Source of the DNA: Desulfobacteraceae bacterium UBA2174
GTDB lineage: Bacteria > Desulfobacterota > Desulfobacteria > Desulfobacterales > UBA2174
Direction of reading: 5' to 3'
Assembly (NCBI GenBank): GCA_002327445.1
Contig: DCWA01000019.1
Coordinates: 124,001-188,000 of the forward strand
Length of the DNA: 64,000 nucleotides
In this document: positions 36,777-45,063 of the stretch, piece after piece
Layout of the letters: the number at the start of each line of letters is the position of its first letter
Numbering within the stretch: the stretch's first letter is position 1
Notes under the pieces: generated by a model
What the model saw: the letters and a program-made list of their open reading frames with translations, nothing else
Databases searched by the model: none
Told to the model about the DNA's origin: nothing
Position numbers and translations under genes: made by a program

Positions 36777-37283
36777 TCAAATCCTGGCCGCTATTTCCCG
36801 GGCGATCTCTTCCGGGCTTCTGCGGGTGGTGTCGATGGCCTCGAAACGGGCGTAGCCGGCGGCGCGCTCTTTCAGCAAGGCAGTGATGCGGGCCAGACGG
36901 TCTTCGATTTCCAGAAGGGGGCGACGGGATTCCGTGTCCGCCTCCACCCGCGCCAGAATCGCCTCCGGTTCGGCGGTCAGACAAAAGATGCGGCCGGTGC
37001 GGCCCAGGGCCTCGGCATTGCCCGAATCCAGCAGCATCCGTCCGCCGGTGGCCACCACCAGCCCTTCCGCCGTCGCCAGTTCGCGGGCCACTTCGGCTTC
37101 CAGTTTTCTGAAACAGGCTTCCCCGTGGTCGCGGAAGATGCCGGCGACCGAGCAACCCTGGCGGTGGGCGATCAGCTCGTCGGTGTCGACGAAGCGCCGG
37201 CCGAGGATTGCCGCCAGCCGCCGCCCCACGGCGCTCTTGCCGGTGGCCATGAATCCGGTGAGGATGATGTTGGAACGGGCCAT
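36777..37283 (-). CDS. aroK: Shikimate kinase
   Basis: 168 residues. The P-loop GFMATGKSAVGRRLA, the shikimate-binding DTDELI and the GGRMLL (Walker B-like GG) motif are intact, as is the lid arginine region ESRRPLL. It phosphorylates shikimate at O3 with ATP. The length is normal for the family. The VapBC pair lies directly upstream on the same strand, so read-through from it is possible. Confidence 0.95.
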   Translation of the reverse strand: MARSNIILTGFMATGKSAVGRRLAAILGRRFVDTDELIAHRQGCSVAGIFRDHGEACFRKLEAEVARELATAEGLVVATGGRMLLDSGNAEALGRTGRIFCLTAEPEAILARVEADTESRRPLLEIEDRLARITALLKERAAGYARFEAIDTTRRSPEEIAREIAARI

Positions 37284-37294
37284 GATATTTAATG

Positions 37295-37729
37295 TCAGGA
37301 TTGTGTCAAGAGGTTGTGCCAGCGGAGACCGGGAAACCGGGCGAAATCGTTGTCAGTCGTGTAGAGTTCGCAGCCGTTCTGGATCGCCATGGCCGCCAGA
37401 TGGGCGTCCGTGGTGAGATTCGCCGCTGTTCCGGCCTTGCGCAGGAGAGACGCGGCCAGTTCCCAATGGCCTTCTTTGGGCTCAATGATGGTGGCACAGG
37501 GTTGGGCAAGCCACGAAGTGACGTACTTCAAGGCATCATCGACACTCAGAGAGGGCATCACGATTCTGGGGTTGGTCATGATCCGGACAAAACCGAAGCA
37601 CACGACCCAGGCCAAACCTACTGGACTTGGGCCGGAAAGTTGATCGTCCCACCAAGTGCGCAGTTTTTCGTGATGCGGGGAGGCGGAATTGATTGCATGA
37701 ATAGGGATGTTGACGTCGACCAGAATCAT
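37295..37729 (-). CDS. vapC: VapC-type PIN-domain toxin
   Basis: 144 residues. The PIN acidic residues appear as D5 in MILVDVN, and in TTDAHLAAMA and TTDNDFARFPGL; GFVRIMTNP is typical of one VapC subfamily. Such proteins are Mg-dependent RNases that cleave tRNA or rRNA unless bound by their antitoxin. The gene overlaps the antitoxin stop by four bases and lies 11 bp from the aroK start. Confidence 0.88.
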   Translation of the reverse strand: MILVDVNIPIHAINSASPHHEKLRTWWDDQLSGPSPVGLAWVVCFGFVRIMTNPRIVMPSLSVDDALKYVTSWLAQPCATIIEPKEGHWELAASLLRKAGTAANLTTDAHLAAMAIQNGCELYTTDNDFARFPGLRWHNLLTQS

Positions 37730-37983
37730 GCGCTGCGCTTGATTTTGGCCATGTCCTCGAGTTCATCGGAGACCTGGCCGAGTTTGTGGGGATCAACACC
37801 GGGCAACAGCTGAAAAGAGCAGGTTTCAGTTCGGTAGGGGGCTTGCCGCGGAGGGTTCTCCAAGGATTCGATACCGATGCGCAATGCTTCATTGACCGCG
37901 GTTTTGAACGGCACGCCGCGAATACCGGCAATCCGTTTGATGGAGAGCGCAAGATGGTCATCTATGGTCAGTGTCGTTCGCAT
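37726..37983 (-). CDS. vapB: Ribbon-helix-helix antitoxin (VapB-type)
   Basis: 85 residues. The N-terminus MRTTLTIDDHLALSIKRIAG and TAVNEALRIGIESL form a ribbon-helix-helix DNA-binding domain. The C-terminal half, which is Pro- and acid-rich, should wrap the toxin. It precedes and overlaps vapC, the usual order for autoregulated modules. Confidence 0.85.
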   Translation of the reverse strand: MRTTLTIDDHLALSIKRIAGIRGVPFKTAVNEALRIGIESLENPPRQAPYRTETCSFQLLPGVDPHKLGQVSDELEDMAKIKRSA

Positions 37984-38111
37984 GCTTAAAATAATAAACT
38001 ATGGGATAGAAGTGTCAAGATGTTTGAAGGAGAAACATCTTGATGCCAAGTCTAAGTCAGCCGTGGGTCTTTCACTGTACTCGTCATAAGCAACACCTTC
38101 GTGTAAAATAC

Positions 38112-38150
38112 AAGCGCCCTGGATGGCGATGTTTGCCATCCAGGGCGCTT
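38112..38150. terminator. Strong bidirectional terminator-like hairpin
   Basis: A perfect 16-bp stem (38112-38127 with 38135-38150) has a 7-nt loop. On the plus strand it is followed by a T6 tract. On the minus strand, where it lies 33 bp past the porin stop, the following bases are TTGTATTTTA, moderately T-rich. It most probably terminates the porin mRNA and insulates vapBC. Confidence 0.8.
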
Positions 38151-38183
38151 TTTTCTGTTGCCCTGCTCAGGCTTCTCTTGGGC

Positions 38184-39842
38184 TTAGAAGCTGATAGTCA
38201 GGGCGTTGTAGAAGGTGGTCAGGTCGTCGATCTGCTTGGTACCACCCTGTTTCCAGAAGTCGCCGGCATCCAGGTAGGCGGCGATGAACTTGTACTCGAG
38301 ATTCGACCAGGGCTTCCAGACGACCTTGAAATCGTACTCGTCGCCGACGTCATCGTCCCATTCCGGTGTTCCCGCTCCGTAAATCATTGGTCCGGGTGGC
38401 TTGTCGGCCGTGGCGTTGGCCCAGGTCAGGCCGAGGGTGACGGTGTCGATGGGCTTGTAGTCGAAGCCCAGGTAGAACATCTTGGCGCCGGCCATGGCCA
38501 GGGCGCCCGCGTAGTCCGCGCCGAGCGGATCCTGAGAATTGCCGGCAAAGTTACCGATGCCGCCGCCCAAGGAATCGGTCAGGTCACTGGTGTAGTGGTC
38601 GTTGTCCCCGGTGAGCAAAAAGGCGATATCCAGGTCCCGGTTGGGCTCGATGTAGGCGAAGGATTCGTGCTTGTCGTCGGTGATGTCGTCATCGCCGGAC
38701 ATGTACCAGTAGCCGCCGCGCATGGCGAACGGCCCGGTCTCGTATTCGGTTTCGAACAGGTAGGTCATGACGTCCACGTCAAGATCCTTGCCAAGGCCCG
38801 GATCGAACTCCGCATCGCCCCAAGCGTAAATGAACTCACCCTTGAAGGTGAAACCATTGACCTTGTAGACAAAGTACGGGTCGACAATCCAGGCTTTCGC
38901 GGAATCGGCGTAGGGCAATCCAGTATCCTTAAGGGTTTTTCCTGCAAATGTAGCTTGGCCTTCGGCAAGGATAGCATCAGAATTCAAACTATAAAGGGAT
39001 CCTCCAGGTTGCATCTGCGCATCAACATAGCTTTGGGCTGTGGCTTCGGCTATAGCTGGGGGAGCACCTTGTTGAATAGCAGTTTCATAAACTGTTTTAT
39101 AAGTCCCAGCATAGGTAGCGCTAAACGTGCCACGGGCCACCGTAGCGTCAGCGGCGAGAGTTTGGTAGTCTTTAATATTTGATCTGAAGGAAATCATGTC
39201 CCGCATGGCCGGAAACTGCTTGAAGTTGTAAAAGCCGGTCAACAAGCCGGCCTCGATATCCTTTCCATGATATATGGCGATGGCGTAATACTTGTCATTG
39301 TCGGCGTCGGAAATCGCATCGTTTGGATCCTCATCATTTTCAGCGTATTTTTGGGCGTAGGCGATAAAGGTGAAATTTTCGATGGGTAGCAGGTAGAGGA
39401 TGCGATCTACCGGGCCGGTGGAGTCGCCGATGCCGAAGCATCCAAACTGTGTATTCCACTGGCGGCCGACCAGGAACCCGCCGACCTTGGTCTTGATGGT
39501 GGCATAGGCGGTGTCCCAGTCGAAGTTGTCGTCATTATCCACGTTTTGATAGGAAAGGCTATTTGGATCGAAATACTGGTCGTCGGATTTGCCCCAGTAC
39601 TTGTCCAGGGCGTCGAATTGACCGGTGACACTGATGTTCTCATTGATCTCGAAGACGGTCTTGAGCCGGAAGCGGCTGCGGTAGTAGGAGTCCGTGCTCG
39701 AGTCGTTCGAAAGATTGACGTTGTCATGGCTGAAGCCCTGCATCCTCAACTCGCCGGAGAACTTGGTCTCGATGGCGGATGCCGGGACCGCGATGAGCAG
39801 CGCCATGCCGATTACGGCGGCGATCATCATCGTCCGTTTCAT
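38184..39842 (-). CDS. Porin-like outer-membrane beta-barrel protein
   Basis: 552 residues from the ATG at 39842, with AGGAGGAGAG upstream. A signal peptide ends at PASA. The mature part is rich in alternating strands and acidic loops (FSGELRMQGF, YYRSRFRLKTVFEI, FLVGRQWNTQFG) and closes in NALTISF with a terminal Phe, the barrel-assembly signal. It probably forms an outer-membrane channel. Residues about 218-304 (DNA 38930-39190) form an Ala/Gln/Tyr-rich segment with visibly lower GC and different codon use, likely a long surface loop. A terminator follows the gene. Confidence 0.82.
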   Translation of the reverse strand: MKRTMMIAAVIGMALLIAVPASAIETKFSGELRMQGFSHDNVNLSNDSSTDSYYRSRFRLKTVFEINENISVTGQFDALDKYWGKSDDQYFDPNSLSYQNVDNDDNFDWDTAYATIKTKVGGFLVGRQWNTQFGCFGIGDSTGPVDRILYLLPIENFTFIAYAQKYAENDEDPNDAISDADNDKYYAIAIYHGKDIEAGLLTGFYNFKQFPAMRDMISFRSNIKDYQTLAADATVARGTFSATYAGTYKTVYETAIQQGAPPAIAEATAQSYVDAQMQPGGSLYSLNSDAILAEGQATFAGKTLKDTGLPYADSAKAWIVDPYFVYKVNGFTFKGEFIYAWGDAEFDPGLGKDLDVDVMTYLFETEYETGPFAMRGGYWYMSGDDDITDDKHESFAYIEPNRDLDIAFLLTGDNDHYTSDLTDSLGGGIGNFAGNSQDPLGADYAGALAMAGAKMFYLGFDYKPIDTVTLGLTWANATADKPPGPMIYGAGTPEWDDDVGDEYDFKVVWKPWSNLEYKFIAAYLDAGDFWKQGGTKQIDDLTTFYNALTISF

Positions 39843-39884
39843 GTTGACTCTCCTCCTTCCATAGTTCTGCACAAAACAAGCCGA

Positions 39885-39953
39885 TCAACAACTGAAACCG
39901 ATTGCTACGCCGATGAACGGATACTGCGGTACTGCCGGTTCACCTCCTTCCAT
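39885..39953 (-). other. Possible leader peptide and orphan Shine-Dalgarno in the porin leader
   Basis: A 22-codon frame (start 39953, MEGGEPAVPQ to VAIGFSC) lies upstream of the porin. Inside it AAGGAGGTGA (minus strand, 39949-39940) is a perfect match to the 16S anti-Shine-Dalgarno, but no start codon follows at a suitable distance. The same ATGGAAGGAGG string recurs before the porin start. It may be a decoy or duplicated ribosome site. Confidence 0.25.
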
Positions 39954-40003
39954 TTGTTTTTTCCTCTTCCCGGCTTGGACTGTCAAAAGCCGCCCACACC
40001 GGG

Positions 40004-41638
40004 TTACGGTTTGTAGGTAACGATATAGCTTTGTGCGCTTTCCAGGAAACCGCCGCCGGTGGAGACGGCAAAAGCCGCCTCGGGTCGCCCGTCGCCGTCG
40101 AAATCCGCCAATGCCGTGTCCGCCACGAAATCGGCCACCGGTTCGGAGGCCCATTTCTCTTTCAAAGCGATTTTTTCCCAATTCAAGCAGACCAGTTGCC
40201 CGCTGCCGAAGGTGCGGTAGCGCGAGAGCAGGTTGCGTGTCTGGTCCTTGTTGCGGGCCGCCACGATTTCATTGACGCCGTCGCCGTCCAGGTCCGCCAC
40301 GTGGACGCGCAGGGGCAGGTAGTAGCGGTCATTGGCGGTGAACTGGGCACCCGACGGATACTCGAGGTAGTTGAGGCTGCCGCCGAAGGACTCGGGGCTC
40401 TTGTATTCCCGGCGGCCGGTGTCCCCCACGATGACGAGATGGTTGTTGTCGTCGAACCCCACGAGTACCTGCCGGCCGTCGTTTAAGGCGTCCGCCAAGG
40501 TGAAACCGAAGACGTTCATTCCCCGCGGCAGGGCGATCTTGTCGCCCGGCACCAATCCGTCCCCGCGCCAGGCCAGCGCCAACACATCGCCCCGGAACAA
40601 GCGGTTCTGGTCTTCCAGTTCCGATGCGGTGGATGCGGTGGCCAACGATCCGCGCTGCTGGCCGACGAGAACCCGCCGGCCAGCCGGGGCGTCAATGGCG
40701 CGGAAGTACCAGTTCAGGTCCCTGGCCATGTTGCGCAGGAGGCTGCCGTCCCATTCCAGCACGAAAGAGGCGAGCTGCCCATCGCCAGCCAGGGCGGTCA
40801 CGTACAACTCGGCCTTGCCGTTGGCGTTGAGATCGGCCGCATCGACACCGATGAGCTGGTCGCCGCGGTCCGCCATGTAGATGGAAAGCTGGGTCAGATC
40901 GTCACCGGTGCGCTGATAGACATAGACCGCTCCGCTATCGATGGCGGCCAGTTCCACGGCGCCGTCACCGTTGATGTCACCGGCCGTCAACCCGCAGAGC
41001 GACGTGTTGAGCAGGTTGCTTTTCCAGACTTGAGGTCCCTCCGCGGGCGCCGCGGCGGCTGGGGCGGGCACCACCGCCGGCGCAGGAGCCGCCGCGGTCA
41101 CAGCGGCTTGGGCCTTCGGCGCAGGCCGGGGCTTTAAGGGGGCGGGGACGACGGCCACCGTTGGCTCCGGTGCCGCCGGTGCGACGGCGAAGACTTCCTG
41201 GTTGATTTGCCGGGCCAGTTGATCGACGTGGCGGATTACGTCACCGCTGTCCGTTCCGGATTGGCTGAAGCGCACCTGGGTCAAGCCCGTCTGGACGTCG
41301 ATCATGGCGGCGTCCGTGCTGACGCTGTTCCCGAAAAGGGTCAGCGTGCCGGTGAGCACGTGGGTCGCCCCCCGGGCGGCGCCGATTTTCAGGGCTTCGG
41401 CTTCGTCCGCAACCGCCTGCTTGTGACGGACCACGTCCACGGCCCCCTGCCGGGCGAGGCGGGCGGAGAGCATGGACTGGATGCCATTGTTGAGAAACGA
41501 GAGGTCTTTTTCGGCGTGGATGGTGAAGGGAAAGAGCAAAACCCGGGACGGGGCTGCTTCGGCTGCGGCCGAGCCTCCCGAAAGAAGCGCCAGACAGCAG
41601 AAGCCGCATACGACGGCAGCCCAAAACCGATAACGCAT
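40004..41638 (-). CDS. Exported FG-GAP/VCBS-repeat protein with a TolB-like N-terminal domain
   Basis: 544 residues from the ATG at 41638 (GGAGGGGG upstream). A signal peptide ends near AAAEA. Residues about 28-150 resemble the TolB-N/CsgG-like domain (VLLFPFTIHAEKDLSFLNNG, GATHVLTGTL). An Ala/Pro linker follows to about 215. The rest is a beta-propeller-like region with FG-GAP calcium loops: DINGDGAVE, DLNANGKAE, DLDGDGVNE and DFDGDGRPE. It is probably periplasmic or outer-membrane associated. The porin gene follows on the same strand after 161 bp. The role is unknown. Confidence 0.78.
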   Translation of the reverse strand: MRYRFWAAVVCGFCCLALLSGGSAAAEAAPSRVLLFPFTIHAEKDLSFLNNGIQSMLSARLARQGAVDVVRHKQAVADEAEALKIGAARGATHVLTGTLTLFGNSVSTDAAMIDVQTGLTQVRFSQSGTDSGDVIRHVDQLARQINQEVFAVAPAAPEPTVAVVPAPLKPRPAPKAQAAVTAAAPAPAVVPAPAAAAPAEGPQVWKSNLLNTSLCGLTAGDINGDGAVELAAIDSGAVYVYQRTGDDLTQLSIYMADRGDQLIGVDAADLNANGKAELYVTALAGDGQLASFVLEWDGSLLRNMARDLNWYFRAIDAPAGRRVLVGQQRGSLATASTASELEDQNRLFRGDVLALAWRGDGLVPGDKIALPRGMNVFGFTLADALNDGRQVLVGFDDNNHLVIVGDTGRREYKSPESFGGSLNYLEYPSGAQFTANDRYYLPLRVHVADLDGDGVNEIVAARNKDQTRNLLSRYRTFGSGQLVCLNWEKIALKEKWASEPVADFVADTALADFDGDGRPEAAFAVSTGGGFLESAQSYIVTYKP

Positions 41639-41816
41639 CAAGGCATCCCCCTCCATGAAGGTTGGCGGCGTCGCCGCCTCTTGTCGTTCCAATATTCTTT
41701 GGCAGATCGGGTGGATCGGGATTCCCCAAAAATCCAGAACCAATTGAATTGATGCGTCTTCATAACATGAAGCAATTTGGATTTAAAGCGCAAAAGCATC
41801 GGGTCCCGTTCCCCGT

Positions 41817-42320
41817 CTAAAACAGGATATCATCGAGTACGGACTCCAGGTTCAACGCGGCGAACTTGAGCCGGATGAATTCGGAAATGGTGGGCTGGTA
41901 AGGCCGGCGCTGGAGGTGCAACCGGGCCTCGGTGGGCGTGCGCCCTCCCTTGCGGGCATTGCAGGCCGGGCAGCAGGCGACGCAGTTGTCGAAGTCCGTC
42001 TGCCCGCCCCGGCAGCGGGGAATGATGTGATCGACGGTGATCCGCCCGCCCGTGCTGCCGCAGTAGACGCAGCGAAACCGGTCCCGGATCAGGACGTTGC
42101 GCTTGGAAAAGGGCACTCTCGCCCGGTAGATGGTGCGAATGAGCTTGATCAGGCGCATCACGGCCGGCACGGCCCGGCGCAGGCCCTCCACGCAGCCCAG
42201 GGTCTGCTCGGAATACTTCAGGACTTCGACCTTCTGCTTGGCCACCAGGCACATGGCCCGGCGCCAAGAGACCACATTGAGGAACGAATAATCGGCGTTG
42301 AGCAGGATGCAGTGCGCCAT
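41817..42320 (-). CDS. HNH endonuclease
   Basis: 167 residues. The HNH core has CVYCG, ITVDHIIPRCRGG and NCVACCPACNARKGGRTP, with two CxxC zinc pairs around the catalytic DH. The N-terminal MAHCILLNADYSFLNVVSW is typical of a widespread bacterial group of chromosomal HNH proteins with unknown biological role. There is no sign of a linked restriction or phage gene. Confidence 0.9.
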   Translation of the reverse strand: MAHCILLNADYSFLNVVSWRRAMCLVAKQKVEVLKYSEQTLGCVEGLRRAVPAVMRLIKLIRTIYRARVPFSKRNVLIRDRFRCVYCGSTGGRITVDHIIPRCRGGQTDFDNCVACCPACNARKGGRTPTEARLHLQRRPYQPTISEFIRLKFAALNLESVLDDILF

Positions 42321-42415
42321 CGCACCCTCCGCAAGATGGGTTCGGCTGCATTTCCTACCTTATATAGCAATCCGAAGTCAACGGGGTGCGACGGGAGAAA
42401 ATTCGTCAACTTGTC

Positions 42416-42444
42416 TTGACAAATTTATCGGGTTCGGATATGGC
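42416..42444 (+). promoter_or_regulatory. Sigma-70-like promoter upstream of iorAB
   Basis: A perfect -35 box TTGACA (42416-42421), a 17-bp spacer and TATGGC (42439-42444) as a weak -10. The local sequence is AT-richer than its surroundings. It would give a leader of roughly 215 nt before iorA. Confidence 0.5.
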
Positions 42445-42606
42445 GGGCGTAACCTTGAACCTCATCCAAAGTGGATCCTTCATGACTTCTTTATACTGGC
42501 GGCGGTGGCGCGTTCCTGAAGCTTCTCATAGCCTCCGCTGAATTATAACAGAGATTGCCGTGAGCAGCTTCAGCCGGTCCCGAGGGGCGGCCACGGCATT
42601 CGATTC

Positions 42607-42640
42607 CGGCACCGGCGCCCTCCCGAGGGCGCCGGTGCCG
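42607..42640 (+). promoter_or_regulatory. GC-rich hairpin in the iorA leader
   Basis: A perfect 14-bp stem, CGGCACCGGCGCCC (42607-42620) with its complement at 42627-42640, and a 6-nt loop TCCCGA. It ends 28 bases before the iorA start codon. No U-run follows. It could stabilise the 5' end or attenuate read-through. Confidence 0.55.
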
Positions 42641-42668
42641 TTCAGGGCCTCAGGATTCAGGAAGAACG

Positions 42669-44483
42669 ATGACACGCAAGCTGATGATGGGCAATGAAGC
42701 CATGGCGCTGGGGCTGGTGGAAAACGGAGTCGGCCTGGCCACCGGCTACCCCGGCACGCCGGCGTCGGAAATCCTGGCGGCGGTGGCCAAATCGCGTTCC
42801 CTGCGCACCGATCCACTCCACGTCCAGTGGGCAGTCAACGAAAAGGTGGCCTTCGAGATCGCTTACGCCGGCGCTCAGGCCGGTTTGCGCACCGCGGTGA
42901 GCATGAAGCAGGTGGGCCTCAACGTGGCGAGCGATTCCCTGATGAGCGCGGCCTACATGGGCACGGTGGGCGGCTTTGTCGTCATCAGCGCCGACGACCC
43001 GGGCCCCCATTCCTCCCAGACCGAGCAGGACAGCCGCCTCATGGCCGTGATGGCCAAGATCCCGGTCCTGGACCCGGATTCCCCCGCGGCGGCGCGACGC
43101 ATGACGGCCATGGCCTACACACTTTCCGAGGCATTTCGCATTCCGGTGATGCTGCGACCCACCACCCGGGTCTGCCATAGCCGCCAGGACGTGGCCGTGG
43201 GCACCGCGGTGGAAACCGGCCGGGAACCAGCCTTCAAGCGGGACCCGCTTCGGTGGGCGGCTACACCGAAATTTCGCTTCAAGCTCCATGGGGAGCTGGA
43301 AGAAAAATTGGCCCGCATCGCCGCCTGGACGGAAACGGCCCCGGTGCGCCACAACCCCCGGGCCGGGGGAAGGCGGGCCGTGGTGGCCTCCGGCGTCGCG
43401 GCGGCCCATGCCCGCGAGGCCCTGGAAGCCCTGAACCTGTGGGACGCGCTGCCTTTTTACCAGGTGCTCCAGCCCTTTCCGCTGCATGCCGATTTTATTG
43501 CCCACCTGATTGCCGACTACGACGAGATCCTCGTGCTCGAGGAAACCGTGGGGGTCATCGAGATGCAGATCGGCGATCTGCATCGCACGCAGGGCAAGTG
43601 GACCGGATCCGTGCCGCGGGTCGGCGAACTGCTGCCCGAGGCCATCGTCGGCCAGATCGCCGCATTTGCCGGGCGCAGCGTGGATGTGCCGCAACTGCCC
43701 GCCGTCGCCGGACGGCGGCCGACCCTGTGTCCCGGCTGCCCCCACCGGGCCAGCTTTTTCGCCATCCGCAAGGCGGCCCCCAAGGGAATCTACACCAGCG
43801 ACATCGGCTGCTACACCCTCGGGCTGAACCTCGGCGCGGTGGACACCGTGCTGTGCATGGGAGCGGCCATCAGCCAGGCGGCCGGTTTCTATCAGGCGTA
43901 TCGCCACGCGGCCAAGCCGCCTCCGGTGGTGGCCACCATCGGCGATTCGACCTTTTTCCACGCCGGGGTGCCGGCCCTCATCGACGCTGTGGTGCAGCAA
44001 GTACGCTTTGTTTTGGTGATTCTCGACAACCGCACCACCGCCATGACCGGGAACCAGCCGACGCCGGCCACGGGAATCGGCGTCGGCGGCGAAGCGTTGG
44101 CCGTCGTGGAAATCGAACCTATCGTCAAGGGGTGCGGGGTCGGCTTTTGCCGGACCGCCGACCCTTACGACGTGAAGAGTTTCATCAAGCTGATCAAAGA
44201 GGCCCTGGCCTACGCGCGGGAAACGGGACCGGCGGTGGTGATCGCCCGGCATCCCTGCGTGCTCGAAGAGGCCCGGCGCACCGGGCGTCCTCCCGGGCCT
44301 CCGCCCGTCGTCACCGACGCCTGCGACGGGTGCGGGTTTTGCGTGGAGCGTTTCGAATGCCCGGCGCTGGTGATGAATGCGGACAAGACCCGGGTCACGA
44401 TCGATCCGATCCTCTGCGTCGGCTGCAACGTGTGCATCCAGGTTTGCCCCAAGGGCGCCATTGAGAAGGCGAAGGACAGATGA
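42669..44483 (+). CDS. iorA: Indolepyruvate:ferredoxin oxidoreductase, alpha subunit
   Basis: 604 residues. The N-terminal pyrimidine-binding half starts MMGNEAMALGLVENGVGLA and TGYPGTPASEI. The thiamine-diphosphate domain has GCYTLG and GDSTFFHAG with DNRTTAMTGNQPTP. The C-terminus has two [4Fe-4S] ferredoxin sites, CDGCGFC-x5-CP and CVGCNVCIQVCP. The complex oxidatively decarboxylates aryl pyruvates (from Trp, Phe, Tyr) to aryl-acetyl-CoA with reduction of ferredoxin. iorB overlaps the stop by four bases. Confidence 0.96.
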   Translation: MTRKLMMGNEAMALGLVENGVGLATGYPGTPASEILAAVAKSRSLRTDPLHVQWAVNEKVAFEIAYAGAQAGLRTAVSMKQVGLNVASDSLMSAAYMGTVGGFVVISADDPGPHSSQTEQDSRLMAVMAKIPVLDPDSPAAARRMTAMAYTLSEAFRIPVMLRPTTRVCHSRQDVAVGTAVETGREPAFKRDPLRWAATPKFRFKLHGELEEKLARIAAWTETAPVRHNPRAGGRRAVVASGVAAAHAREALEALNLWDALPFYQVLQPFPLHADFIAHLIADYDEILVLEETVGVIEMQIGDLHRTQGKWTGSVPRVGELLPEAIVGQIAAFAGRSVDVPQLPAVAGRRPTLCPGCPHRASFFAIRKAAPKGIYTSDIGCYTLGLNLGAVDTVLCMGAAISQAAGFYQAYRHAAKPPPVVATIGDSTFFHAGVPALIDAVVQQVRFVLVILDNRTTAMTGNQPTPATGIGVGGEALAVVEIEPIVKGCGVGFCRTADPYDVKSFIKLIKEALAYARETGPAVVIARHPCVLEEARRTGRPPGPPPVVTDACDGCGFCVERFECPALVMNADKTRVTIDPILCVGCNVCIQVCPKGAIEKAKDR

Positions 44484-45016
44484 GCGAAACGATGCGGCAA
44501 CAGATCGTCATCAGTGGAGTGGGGGGGCAAGGGGTGCTTTTCGCCACCCGGCTGCTGGCCGAGGCGGCCATCGACCGCGGACTTCCCGTGTTCACCTCCG
44601 AGACCCACGGCATGGCCCAGCGGGGCGGCACCGTGGTGAGTCACCTGAAGGTCGGCCCTTTCGCCAGCCCGCTGATCCGCCCGGGGCAGGCGGACGGGCT
44701 GATTTGCCTCAAGGCCGAGAATATCCCTGCGCATGGTCCGTTTCTGCATCCGGGAGGCTGGACGGTGGTCAACCGGGCCTCCGGCGGTGTCGGCAGCCTG
44801 GACGCCGATCGCATTGCCTGCGACCTGGGCGATCCCCGCGCCGTCAACCTCGTGGTGCTTGGATTCGCGCTGGCCGCCCCGGGCGATGCGGGGAAGCCGC
44901 TGTTGTTTTGTTCCCTGGCCGAGGTGCAGCGGGTGCTCGATCGGCGTTTGGCCGGAAGGGATTCCGCGCTGAAGCGTTCCCGCGCCGCCCTGGAAGCCGG
45001 GGCAAATGCGGCCTAG
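44480..45016 (+). CDS. iorB: Indolepyruvate:ferredoxin oxidoreductase, beta subunit
   Basis: 178 residues, the normal size of the gamma-domain subunit. GVGGQGVLFATRLLAEAA binds CoA or contacts the alpha subunit, and TSETHGMAQRGGTVVSHL is diagnostic. It completes the Ior enzyme. The start overlaps iorA, and a CoA ligase follows after 47 bp, giving a metabolic operon. Confidence 0.95.
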   Translation: MSETMRQQIVISGVGGQGVLFATRLLAEAAIDRGLPVFTSETHGMAQRGGTVVSHLKVGPFASPLIRPGQADGLICLKAENIPAHGPFLHPGGWTVVNRASGGVGSLDADRIACDLGDPRAVNLVVLGFALAAPGDAGKPLLFCSLAEVQRVLDRRLAGRDSALKRSRAALEAGANAA

Positions 45017-45063
45017 GCGGCAGTTTGAGATTCCAGGTTTGATATTCAATTCAAGGAGTTGAA

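Larger units (their letters stand above)
42321..42668. promoter_or_regulatory. HNH-iorA divergent intergenic region
   Basis: This 348-bp stretch is gene-free. It holds a sigma-70-like promoter at 42416-42444 pointing to iorA and a GC-rich hairpin at 42607-42640 in the iorA leader. No other feature is apparent. Confidence 0.6.
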
